Below, piece by piece: positions 1-3,974 of a stretch of DNA of 5,920 bases. Position 1 is the stretch's first letter, and every line of letters starts with the position of its first letter. Source of the DNA: Lachnoclostridium sp. UBA7097. GTDB taxonomy: Bacteria > Bacillota > Clostridia > Lachnospirales > Lachnospiraceae. The notes under the pieces are model-generated. The model was not told the origin of the DNA. It saw only the letters and a list, made by a program, of their open reading frames with translations, and ran no database searches. Position numbers and translations under genes: made by a program. The DNA lies in assembly GCA_002499945.1 (NCBI GenBank), contig DKYP01000133.1, positions 1 through 5,920 of the forward strand. The letters are read 5' to 3'.

Positions 1-224
1 GGGACAGGCAGATTAATTTTTATATATGTAAATATATATTATATATAATGTTTTCGTTCGCATAAATAAAGCTGGTTTATATTTTTTAAGTTTATAATGA
101 ATAAATATACATAATTATTGCATAAATATACATATACTGATACCTGGTGTCCGCTATCTTTTATACCACAAGTCCACACCTGTATAATTGCCATATACTG
201 CCAGTCTTATCAGCCATATCCATT

Positions 225-265
225 AACCTGCCAGCAATATCCATACCACACCTGTAACCTGCCAG
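225..265 (+). repeat. Short direct repeat AACCTGCCAG x2
   Basis: AACCTGCCAG occurs at 225-234 and again at 256-265, 31 bases apart, each followed by a similar CAAT-containing tail. It is the cleanest pair in a region built from such words, and its function is unknown. Confidence 0.45.
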
Positions 266-395
266 ACAATCCGCTTGTACCACCACATTACAATAACCAC
301 CATAACCCATACCACCCCGTTTAAACATTCCTGCAAACCATACAGGACCATTTCTGCATATTAACATAAAAATATACCACATAATAACAAGCCTG

Positions 396-588
396 CCTGT
401 ATGAGCCTTTAAACGTGTTTAAAACCAACATTATATGCCACCATACATTTATATGCCATCCATATTACAGGATATTCACATCCATATTGTAACACCTTGT
501 AAGCCTTATATTCGGCATGTTTATAAAAAAGCATACCACCTACACCATTACAGTCCAAAGCCCTGTATAAGCCTTATACACGTTTACA
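396..588. repeat. Three degenerate repeats around AGCCTTATA
   Basis: Related units start near 396, 496 and 562. Each reads CCTGTA or CTTGTA, then an AGCCTT core, then an ACGT/GTTTA tail. The first contains a palindrome with arms TTTAAAC and GTTTAAA around GT (408-423). The third contains TATAAG-C-CTTATA. Spacing is irregular, so these are not clean iterons. Confidence 0.4.
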
Positions 589-717
589 GCACCATATATA
601 CAATACCAGCAGATATTTATACCAGTTATATATCCATACTCCTGTATTGTCTTGCCTGTATTATGGCAGTACCATCAAGAACCAGACTAGTATCTATAGT
701 TATAAAACCAACAGGCA

Positions 718-755
718 ATAAAAAAGAGTGCAGCCATTTATACAGCCACACCCTT
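718..755 (-). terminator. Intrinsic terminator of the J-domain gene
   Basis: Read on the - strand, arm 755-745 (AAGGGTGTGGC) pairs with arm 734-724 (GCTGCACTCTT) over 11 positions, three of them G-U wobbles, around a 10-nt loop. A run of six T follows. The wobbles only work on the - strand. It lies about 17 bases past the stop codon of the J-domain gene. Confidence 0.75.
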
Positions 756-771
756 AACATGGATTTTTTTA

Positions 772-1278
772 TTATGCCAGTAATATTTTTTGCTCTGGTT
801 TTACGGATGTACTTCCGTAACAATTCCTTATGTCGTCCATGCTTAAAACTTTCCTGCTTTTCTTCCTGAATGTTTCAGTATGGAAATACCATTGTTTCTT
901 TTTACCAGCCCATTTAAAGCCCGCATCCTTTAATGCTGTTTTGTGCATATAAGTATTACCGCTTATCCATATCCATTGCCCGCATATTTCAATATCCAGT
1001 CCATCCAGCCCAGCAACAGCGGATAATGCTTCACGTAATGTTTTGTCATTTTCCCAGTCATACATATTTTTGTTATATTCTGTATCATATGTACTGCCAT
1101 TACCTGCATTATTGCCTGTATGCTTATCTTTCAGAAGCTTAAACAGGCTGTCATATTCTGCATTGACTGCCTGCATATCTGCCACGTTTCCACCGTTGTC
1201 AGGGTGGTGTTCTTTTAAAAGTTCCTTGTATTCTTTTCTTAATTCTTCCAGTGTATTTACATTTTTAAAATATGACAT
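772..1278 (-). CDS. Small J-domain (DnaJ-like) protein
   Basis: This 168-aa protein has an N-terminal J-like domain (residues about 3-47). It contains KEYKELLKEHHPDNGG, with the hallmark HPD triad at 25-27, so it should be able to stimulate an Hsp70 (DnaK) ATPase. Helix I is short, as in many mobile-element J proteins. Residues 50-75 are a polar, Asn/Gly-rich linker. Residues about 80-160 form a second conserved-looking domain with ICGQWIWISGNTY and LKDAGFKWAGKKKQWYF, a tail I recall from small J proteins of clostridial plasmids and integrative elements. There is no G/F region, zinc finger or substrate-binding domain, so it is not a housekeeping DnaJ. The start is supported by AGGAGG nine bases upstream on the - strand. 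It is downstream of the 65-aa ORF in the same direction and separated by a hairpin. The client is unknown. Confidence 0.9.
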   Translation of the reverse strand: MSYFKNVNTLEELRKEYKELLKEHHPDNGGNVADMQAVNAEYDSLFKLLKDKHTGNNAGNGSTYDTEYNKNMYDWENDKTLREALSAVAGLDGLDIEICGQWIWISGNTYMHKTALKDAGFKWAGKKKQWYFHTETFRKKSRKVLSMDDIRNCYGSTSVKPEQKILLA

Positions 1279-1293
1279 AGCCTGTAACCTCCT

Positions 1294-1340
1294 AAAATAA
1301 AAAAGTGTAAAGCCCTTGATAATTTAGCAGACCTTACACT
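1294..1340 (-). terminator. Terminator or attenuator before the J-domain gene
   Basis: On the - strand, arm 1340-1330 (AGTGTAAGGTC) pairs with arm 1314-1304 (GGCTTTACACT) over 11 positions with two G-U wobbles. A T-rich tract follows (1303-1294). On the + strand the wobble positions become A-C mismatches, so the - strand is the functional one. It ends the 65-aa ORF transcript. Because it also sits just upstream of the J-domain gene, with no other clear promoter there, it could act as an attenuator. Confidence 0.7.
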
Positions 1341-1345
1341 CTTTG
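1314..1345 (+). repeat. Left arm of 32-bp inverted repeat
   Basis: These 32 bases match the reverse complement of 1642-1673 at 29 positions. Together the arms bracket the 65-aa ORF. This arm overlaps the terminator of that ORF, while the other overlaps its promoter. Confidence 0.8.
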
Positions 1346-1381
1346 TTGTTATTTAGTTACTTTTTTGTTTTACCCTTATAA

Positions 1382-1579
1382 TTATTCTTTTATCTTATCA
1401 ATATCCATAAGGGTTACACCCAGACTGTTAAGTAATGCTTTTAAGGATATATATTTATCTTTTAATCTGGCATATGTCCTGGTTGCATTTTCTTCTCTTG
1501 CTAATAACATATAATCCTGTACTTCCCTGAAATCTTCCAGTGCCCTTTGTATGATTTCTCCATTGTTCATTTCGTCCAT
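1382..1579 (-). CDS. Hypothetical 65-aa acidic helical protein
   Basis: I do not recognise this family. The 65-aa product begins MDEMNNGEI, is rich in Glu, Lys and Leu, and looks mostly helical, without a signal peptide or membrane segment. The C-terminal part (KALLNSLGVTLMDID) resembles the C-terminus of the small ORF at 2801-2974 (KAKLEALGIIAENLD). The MDEM start recalls MEEM and MDDM of the ORFs at 2801 and 3780, which suggests a loose family. A purine-rich stretch (AAAGGCGGTGAAAGG) precedes the ATG; the second ATG, nine bases on, is an alternative start. A near-consensus promoter lies upstream and a terminator downstream. The J-domain gene follows on the same strand. Confidence 0.7.
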   Translation of the reverse strand: MDEMNNGEIIQRALEDFREVQDYMLLAREENATRTYARLKDKYISLKALLNSLGVTLMDIDKIKE

Positions 1580-1625
1580 CCTTTCACCGCCTTTTTATAA
1601 TTACTGTTTTTTATAAATTGTAATT

Positions 1626-1654
1626 ATTATAGCAGATGTGCCAAAGAGTGTAAA
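1626..1654 (-). promoter_or_regulatory. Leftward sigma-A promoter for the 65-aa ORF
   Basis: On the - strand, TTTACA (1654-1649) is followed after exactly 17 bases by TATAAT (1631-1626), about 40 bases before the ORF. The -35 lies within the right arm of the 32-bp inverted repeat. Confidence 0.85.
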
Positions 1655-1673
1655 GCCTGTTAAATTATCAAGG
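1642..1673 (-). repeat. Right arm of 32-bp inverted repeat
   Basis: This is the reverse-complement partner of 1314-1345 (29 of 32 identical). It contains the -35 element of the leftward promoter. A shorter related word, GTGTAAAGTCTGTTAA, occurs at 5441-5456 in the leader of the last HTH gene. Confidence 0.8.
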
Positions 1674-1715
1674 TGCCGGTGCTTTGTGTTACTGTTTTTC
1701 TTAACTTGGATACAT

Positions 1716-1738
1716 TATACACAAAATATTTGTGTATA
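1716..1738. promoter_or_regulatory. Upstream operator of HTH1
   Basis: A perfect inverted repeat: arms TATACACAAA (1716-1725) and TTTGTGTATA (1729-1738) around ATA. Its outer seven bases and total length (23) match the palindrome at 1751-1773, as expected for paired sites of one dimeric repressor. Confidence 0.75.
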
Positions 1739-1750
1739 TTTTGTTATATT

Positions 1751-1787
1751 TATACACTTGACTTTTGTGTATAGCCTGTATTATAAT
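1751..1787 (+). promoter_or_regulatory. HTH1 promoter with overlapping operator
   Basis: TTGACT (1758-1763), an 18-base spacer and TATAAT (1782-1787) form the promoter. The -35 lies inside a 23-bp palindrome (1751-1773) with arms TATACAC and GTGTATA, so a bound repressor would block RNA polymerase. Negative autoregulation is the natural reading. Confidence 0.8.
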
Positions 1788-1815
1788 ACGGATAATGAAA
1801 AAGGAGGTTTTTTAT

Positions 1816-2022
1816 ATGGCTATAAGATACAAGATGAACATTCTTGAATTGTTAAAAAACAAAGGATATACAACATATAAACTTCGTAAGGAAAAAATTC
1901 TAGGGGAATCTACATTGCAAAAAATGAGAACCAACACACTTTTATCATGGGCAGAGTTAAATACAGTTTGTGGTCTGCTTGACTGCCAGCCAGGGGATAT
2001 CCTGGAATTTATAAGGGAATAA
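1816..2022 (+). CDS. Small Cro/CI-type HTH regulator HTH1
   Basis: This 68-aa protein is essentially one helix-turn-helix domain of the Cro/CI (HTH_26/YozG-like) kind: MAIRYKMNILELL for helix 1, KLRKEKILGESTLQKMR for the turn and recognition region (about 22-38), SWAELNTVCGLLDCQPGDILEFI for the closing helices. The CQPGDILE end is typical of this family. It should act as a dimeric DNA-binding repressor in the cytoplasm. AAGGAGG eight bases before the ATG at 1816 fixes the start; an in-frame ATG at 1765 lies inside the operator and upstream of the -10, so it cannot be used. Two matching palindromes precede the gene and a terminator follows, so it is a single-gene unit. It is closest in layout to HTH2 and HTH3 but has no obvious paired small ORF downstream. 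Confidence 0.92.
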   Translation: MAIRYKMNILELLKNKGYTTYKLRKEKILGESTLQKMRTNTLLSWAELNTVCGLLDCQPGDILEFIRE

Positions 2023-2025
2023 AAA

Positions 2026-2047
2026 CCAGGGTTATTCCCTGGCTTTT
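2026..2047. terminator. Bidirectional terminator
   Basis: CCAGGG (2026-2031) and CCCTGG (2037-2042) surround TTATT. CTTTTC follows on the + strand. On the - strand TTTTTATT follows, which would end the leftward 65-aa ORF starting at 2269. Confidence 0.85.
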
Positions 2048-2071
2048 CTGTCTGGAAGCTTTAGGCTTTTA

Positions 2072-2269
2072 TTATTGAATTGCAGCTATTAATTTATCAC
2101 AGGCTTTAATATACTGCCTGCTTAAATTTTCATCTTTCATGCAACCACCGTCTGCCCGCCATCTTAAATGTTTTAAAACCTCTTTTTTATTATCTGACAA
2201 ACATTTATAAAATTCATCCACACTTGCAAAATCTTCATTTTTCACTAATTCCATAATCTCTTTTTTCAT
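2072..2269 (-). CDS. Hypothetical 65-aa protein, cassette A leftward gene
   Basis: I do not recognise this family. The 65-aa product begins MKKEIMELVKNEDFASVDEFYKCL, is charged and probably helical, has two cysteines (one in GGC at about residue 42) and shows no membrane segment. AGGAGG nine bases before the ATG makes it a confident gene. The promoter is consensus and is filled by the same palindrome that flanks HTH2, so it should be repressed by HTH2. Its 5' leader is identical to that of the leftward gene in cassette B, although the two proteins are unrelated. Similar control of different cargo points to swapped outputs on a fixed regulatory frame. Confidence 0.82.
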   Translation of the reverse strand: MKKEIMELVKNEDFASVDEFYKCLSDNKKEVLKHLRWRADGGCMKDENLSRQYIKACDKLIAAIQ

Positions 2270-2276
2270 AATTTTG

Positions 2277-2324
2277 TACCTCCTGTATTTAAAATTTATT
2301 TTTTTGTTGCTTGCTATGGTTATA
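2277..2324 (-). repeat. 48-bp perfect repeat, copy 1
   Basis: Identical at all 48 positions to 3255-3302. On the - strand it runs from the -10 border through the ribosome site and is the whole untranslated leader of the leftward gene. It holds GCAAGC (2314-2309) close to the expected transcript start. Confidence 0.95.
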
Positions 2325-2352
2325 TAATAACACTGATTTTAGTGTTTGTCAA
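2324..2352 (-). promoter_or_regulatory. Cassette A leftward promoter filled by operator
   Basis: On the - strand, TTGACA (2352-2347) and TATTAT (2329-2324) are 17 bases apart. The palindrome AACACTGATTTTAGTGTT (2329-2346) occupies that spacer exactly. Confidence 0.85.
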
Positions 2353-2368
2353 CACTGATTTTAATGTT
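2329..2368. promoter_or_regulatory. Tandem HTH2 operators
   Basis: Two 18-bp sites lie 22 bases apart: 2329-2346 (AACACT, 6 bases, AGTGTT) and 2351-2368 (AACACT, 6 bases, AATGTT). The 22-base period, two helical turns, would put two dimers on the same face. A third site follows HTH2 at 2677-2694, and a lone half-site AGTGTT lies in the HTH2 promoter (2398-2403). Confidence 0.8.
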
Positions 2369-2387
2369 TTGATAAAAAATATTTTTA

Positions 2388-2416
2388 TTGATTTTTTAGT
2401 GTTGATAATATATAAT
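2388..2416 (+). promoter_or_regulatory. HTH2 promoter
   Basis: TTGATT (2388-2393), 17 bases, TATAAT (2411-2416). The spacer contains one operator half-site, AGTGTT, consistent with autoregulation. Confidence 0.8.
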
Positions 2417-2446
2417 AAAAACACCAAAAGGAAAGGAGGCAAATCA

Positions 2447-2674
2447 TTGTATAGTTATAAGATGGATATATTAAAAGAATTGTCAAAACGTGGGTATACA
2501 TCTACAAGAATGAGAAAAGAAAAGATATTAAGTGAAGCCACTATGCAGAATTTAAGAAAAGGTAAGGGTATAACAACAGATACTATAAATACAATATGTA
2601 TTATATTAAGATGCCAGCCATCAGATATTATAGAAATAGTTCCTACAGATGAAGAAAAAATAAAATATTTTTAA
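2447..2674 (+). CDS. Small Cro/CI-type HTH regulator HTH2 (TTG start)
   Basis: This 75-aa, single-domain HTH protein is a paralog of HTH1 and HTH3: YSYKMDILKELSKRGYTSTRMRKEKIL, then the recognition region SEATMQNLRKG (about 29-39), then INTICIILRCQPSDIIEIV. It ends in an acidic/basic tail, TDEEKIKYF, similar to the HTH3 tail EEEKKKYNF and absent from the others. I choose TTG at 2447 because AGGAGG lies seven bases upstream and because M-YSYKMDIL then aligns with HTH1; the ATG at 2462 is 22 bases from the ribosome site. Matching palindromes AACACT-6-AGTGTT flank the gene at its own divergent promoter region and at the -35 of the next ORF. It is therefore likely a repressor of itself, the leftward gene and the 57-aa ORF. 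DNA binding is inferred, not shown. Confidence 0.9.
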   Translation: MYSYKMDILKELSKRGYTSTRMRKEKILSEATMQNLRKGKGITTDTINTICIILRCQPSDIIEIVPTDEEKIKYF

Positions 2675-2676
2675 AA

Positions 2677-2721
2677 AACACTAATTTAAGTGTTAACAAC
2701 CACTAAAAAAGATGTTATTAT
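2677..2721 (+). promoter_or_regulatory. Operator and promoter of the cassette A small ORF
   Basis: A perfect palindrome, AACACTAATTTAAGTGTT (2677-2694), overlaps the -35 TTAACA (2693-2698). TATTAT follows after 17 bases (2716-2721). TATAAT at 2719-2724 is an alternative but would need a 20-base spacer. The same geometry is repeated at 3665-3698. Confidence 0.75.
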
Positions 2722-2723
2722 AA

Positions 2724-2786
2724 TATTGTCAAGAGGAAAACCGATTGACAATAACCAATATGTGGAGGGCAAGCGAAGCATTGAGG
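2724..2786 (+). promoter_or_regulatory. Structured leader of cassette A ORF
   Basis: Inverted repeat TATTGTCAA (2724-2732) and TTGACAATA (2745-2753) surrounds a 12-base centre ending in ACCGA. A second possible stem pairs CCAAT (2755-2759) with ATTG-A-G (2780-2785). Its loop contains GGCAAGC (2768-2774), complementary to GCTTGCC in the 3' hairpin at 3003-3009. The leader at 3701-3763 keeps the layout and loop but changes the stems. The predicted start (about 2728) falls inside the first repeat, so that repeat may act as DNA rather than RNA. Confidence 0.6.
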
Positions 2787-2800
2787 GGAAAGGAGGACAC

Positions 2801-2974
2801 ATGGAGGAAATGACAGAAAAAGAACAAGCAACATTACTGATAGATGAATATACAAAGTTACAACGAATCAAATCAGCAACAGACAAAGAGAAGGAAATAG
2901 AGTACCAGCTGAAAACAACAAAGGCAAAACTTGAAGCCCTGGGAATTATAGCTGAAAATTTAGATATTGAATAA
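2801..2974 (+). CDS. Hypothetical 57-aa acidic protein, cassette A output
   Basis: The family is not recognised. The 57-aa product is highly charged (many Glu and Lys) and looks like a helical hairpin or short coiled coil, with no signal or membrane segment. It starts MEEMTEKEQ, parallel to MDDMTDKEI of the cassette B ORF, and its C-terminus (KAKLEALGIIAENLD) resembles that of the 65-aa ORF at 1382-1579. AGGAGG lies four bases before ATG 2801; that spacing is tight, and ATG 2810 is an alternative. An upstream in-frame ATG at 2690 lies within the operator and is not usable. Transcription appears to be controlled by the palindrome at 2677-2694, so HTH2 is the likely regulator. A terminator hairpin follows 17 bases after the stop. 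Confidence 0.75.
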   Translation: MEEMTEKEQATLLIDEYTKLQRIKSATDKEKEIEYQLKTTKAKLEALGIIAENLDIE

Positions 2975-2991
2975 ATTTAAAAAATATTCAC

Positions 2992-3024
2992 AAAAAGGGC
3001 GGGCTTGCCACCGCTCTTTTTTTT
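2992..3024 (+). terminator. Terminator with GCTTGCCA loop (cassette A)
   Basis: An 11-bp stem, AAAAAGGGCGG (2992-3002) with CCGCTCTTTTT (3011-3021), has one G-U pair and an 8-base loop GCTTGCCA (3003-3010), with eight T in a row. A good intrinsic terminator. The loop exactly complements GGCAAGC in the leader of the same transcript. Confidence 0.88.
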
Positions 3025-3029
3025 ACCCA

Positions 3030-3058
3030 TAAAAAATAACAGGGAGTGTAAATCCCTG
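3030..3058 (-). terminator. Terminator of cassette B leftward gene
   Basis: On the - strand, CAGGGA (3058-3053) and TCCCTG (3045-3040) surround TTTACAC and are followed by TTATTTTTTA. It lies 26 bases past the stop of the 54-aa ORF. Confidence 0.8.
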
Positions 3059-3083
3059 CTGCATGTTTCTGGCTTATAACCAT

Positions 3084-3248
3084 CTATCTCCAATTTGTGT
3101 TCCAACGGCGGGTTGCATATAGTTTTCTGCTTCTGTAAATATCACAGTACATCCCGCCTGATTCCAGTTCTAAGTCTGCATGTTTTTTTACATATGATAC
3201 TTTTACATATCTTACAGTTTCTTTCCCGTCTACAACCACTCTAAACAT
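3084..3248 (-). CDS. Hypothetical 54-aa basic protein, cassette B leftward gene
   Basis: The family is not recognised. The 54-aa product begins MFRVVVDGKETVRYVKVSYVKKH and ends RKLYATRRWNTNWR. The V/Y-rich alternation suggests beta strands, and the C-terminus is basic and aromatic, so nucleic-acid binding is possible but unproven. AGGAGG (3262-3257 on the - strand) is eight bases before this ATG. An ATG five bases earlier is out of frame and stops after seven codons. Its promoter and 48-bp leader match those of the leftward gene of cassette A, but the proteins are not similar. The HTH3-type palindrome fills its promoter spacer, so HTH3 should repress it. Confidence 0.8.
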   Translation of the reverse strand: MFRVVVDGKETVRYVKVSYVKKHADLELESGGMYCDIYRSRKLYATRRWNTNWR

Positions 3249-3254
3249 TTCATT

Positions 3255-3302
3255 TACCTCCTGTATTTAAAATTTATTTTTTTGTTGCTTGCTATGGTTA
3301 TA
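3255..3302 (-). repeat. 48-bp perfect repeat, copy 2
   Basis: Identical to 2277-2324. It forms the leader of the 54-aa ORF and includes GCAAGC (3292-3287 on the - strand) near the expected transcript start. The operator and coding sequences on either side have diverged, so this leader is unusually constrained or recently copied. Confidence 0.95.
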
Positions 3303-3330
3303 GTATATCACTTTATAAAGTGATTGTCAA
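3302..3330 (-). promoter_or_regulatory. Cassette B leftward promoter filled by operator
   Basis: On the - strand, TTGACA (3330-3325) and TATACT (3307-3302) are 17 bases apart. A perfect 18-bp palindrome, ATCACTTTATAAAGTGAT (3307-3324), fills the gap, just as in cassette A. A weak left-half match (AATACTTT) begins 22 bases further on at 3329. Confidence 0.87.
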
Positions 3331-3364
3331 TACTTTTTGTAACTTTTTTAAGAGATGTTTTTTC

Positions 3365-3393
3365 TTGACTTTTTATGTCTAATATTATATAGT
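3365..3393 (+). promoter_or_regulatory. HTH3 promoter
   Basis: TTGACT (3365-3370), 17 bases, TATAGT (3388-3393), followed by a short leader with AAAGGAGG. Confidence 0.82.
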
Positions 3394-3416
3394 AGATATT
3401 AAAAGGAGGAATTAAA

Positions 3417-3650
3417 ATGCTGAAATATAAAATAAATATTGCTGACGCTTTGGAGCGTAAAGGCTTTAATACTTATAAAGCAAAGACCACCAAAATATTA
3501 AGCCAGGATACATTAAAAAAAATAAAAAATGAAAATACCAATATATCATTGGAAAGCATAAACAGAATTTGCATTATACTGGATATGCAGCCGAAAGACC
3601 TTATAGAATATGTAGAGAATGAGGAAGAAAAAAAGAAATATAACTTTTGA
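3417..3650 (+). CDS. Small Cro/CI-type HTH regulator HTH3
   Basis: This 77-aa, single-domain HTH protein is a paralog of HTH1 and HTH2: LKYKINIADALERKGFNTYKAKTTKIL, recognition region SQDTLKKIKNEN (about 29-40), then INRICIILDMQPKDLIEYV and a charged tail EEEKKKYNF. It departs from the family's CQPGDILE with MQPKDLIE. AGGAGG precedes ATG 3417 by seven bases. The matching palindromes are ATCACT-6-AGTGAT at the divergent promoter and a 15-of-18 match at 3665-3682 in front of the downstream ORF. HTH2 and HTH3 share protein layout and operator spacing but differ at recognition-region residues and at operator outer bases, so they probably bind separate sites. Autoregulatory repressor is the likely role. 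Confidence 0.92.
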   Translation: MLKYKINIADALERKGFNTYKAKTTKILSQDTLKKIKNENTNISLESINRICIILDMQPKDLIEYVENEEEKKKYNF

Positions 3651-3664
3651 AATATTTTTAAAAT

Positions 3665-3698
3665 ATCTCTTTACAAAGTTATAAAAATATGTTATTAT
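3665..3698 (+). promoter_or_regulatory. Operator and promoter of the cassette B small ORF
   Basis: ATCTCTTTACAAAGTTAT (3665-3682) matches the 3307-3324 palindrome at 15 of 18 positions and contains the -35 TTTACA (3670-3675). TATTAT follows after 17 bases (3693-3698). The arrangement matches 2677-2721. Confidence 0.72.
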
Positions 3699-3700
3699 AA

Positions 3701-3763
3701 TATTGTCAAAAGGGAAACCGATTGGCAATAACCTACAGGCAGAGGGCAAGCGAAACTTGTAGG
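3701..3763 (+). promoter_or_regulatory. Structured leader of cassette B ORF
   Basis: Inverted repeat TATTGTCAA (3701-3709) and TTGGCAATA (3722-3730) pairs fully as RNA, with U-G replacing the U-A of cassette A. The 12-base centre again ends in ACCGA. CCTACA (3732-3737) pairs with TGTAGG (3758-3763), where cassette A has CCAAT and ATTG. The enclosed GAGGGCAAGCGAA is unchanged between cassettes and carries GGCAAGC (3745-3751). Confidence 0.65.
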
Positions 3764-3779
3764 AGAAAGGGGGGTAAAT

Positions 3780-3935
3780 ATGGACGATATGACAGACAAA
3801 GAAATAAAGGCAGTTGAAAAGGCTACCATTTACGATTTGAGAAGAATATTCACAAGCGGAGAAAAGAAAGATTACACAACAGAAGAAATTGCTGAATTGC
3901 TTGATAAGATAGCAGAAGCGAAAGGGCAAGAATAA
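3780..3935 (+). CDS. Hypothetical 51-aa acidic protein, cassette B output
   Basis: The family is not recognised. The 51-aa product reads MDDMTDKEIKAVEKATIYDL, then RRIFTSGEKKDYTTEEIAELLDKIAEAKGQE. It is acidic and probably two helices, without a signal or membrane segment. The start is supported by AAAGGGGGG five bases upstream; ATG 3789 is a possible alternative. The first codons (ATGGA, then GA, ATGACAGA) match the cassette A ORF closely in DNA, but the rest of the two proteins has little in common. It follows HTH3 and an HTH3-like operator, so its promoter is probably repressed by HTH3. A GC-rich hairpin with loop GCTTGCCA lies 19 bases past the stop. Confidence 0.72.
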   Translation: MDDMTDKEIKAVEKATIYDLRRIFTSGEKKDYTTEEIAELLDKIAEAKGQE

Positions 3936-3954
3936 AAACAGGAGTTCACAGAAA

Positions 3955-3974
3955 GGGCGGGCTTGCCACCGCCC
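3955..3974 (+). ncRNA. Conserved GCTTGCCA-loop hairpin (cassette B)
   Basis: GGGCGG (3955-3960) pairs perfectly with CCGCCC (3969-3974) around loop GCTTGCCA (3961-3968), identical to the cassette A loop. The G-U of cassette A is G-C here. No T tract follows, so unlike copy A this is not an intrinsic terminator. Retention of the loop without termination suggests a separate RNA function. Confidence 0.65.

Larger units (their letters stand above)
1..717. other. Gene-free, G-depleted region
   Basis: No convincing gene is seen here. Bases 1-120 are almost pure A/T. Bases 121-660 have an extreme strand bias: hand counting gives 54 G against 149 C on the + strand, roughly 10% against 28%. This bias makes long open frames on the + strand by removing TGA and TAG, but none has a ribosome site or recognisable protein, so I treat them as artefacts. 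The region contains many short words such as CCATA, CCTGTA and CTGCCAG, degenerate direct repeats and small palindromes (GTTTAAAC at 319-326). It lies beyond the terminator of the leftward J-domain gene. It could be a decayed sequence, a Rho-loading region for + strand transcripts, or an unrecognised repeat array. Confidence 0.6.

Noticed and set aside
161..382. Leftward 73-aa open frame
   Set aside because: No ribosome site before the ATG, no recognisable domain, and it lies in the skewed region. A real gene is not excluded but is unsupported.
626..823. Leftward 65-aa frame overlapping the end of the J-domain gene
   Set aside because: No ribosome site, and it crosses the J-domain terminator.
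118..869. Rightward open frames at 118-324 and 435-869
   Set aside because: No ribosome site. Their length follows from the lack of G, which removes TAG and TGA; the products are low-complexity strings rich in His, Tyr, Pro and Ile, and the second overlaps the J-domain gene.
1043..1300. Rightward frame opposite the J-domain gene
   Set aside because: Antisense shadow of a confident gene, with no ribosome site.
3546..3929. Leftward 127-aa frame
   Set aside because: Antisense to HTH3 and the 51-aa ORF, F/Y-rich from reading AT-rich sequence backward, and lacking a ribosome site.
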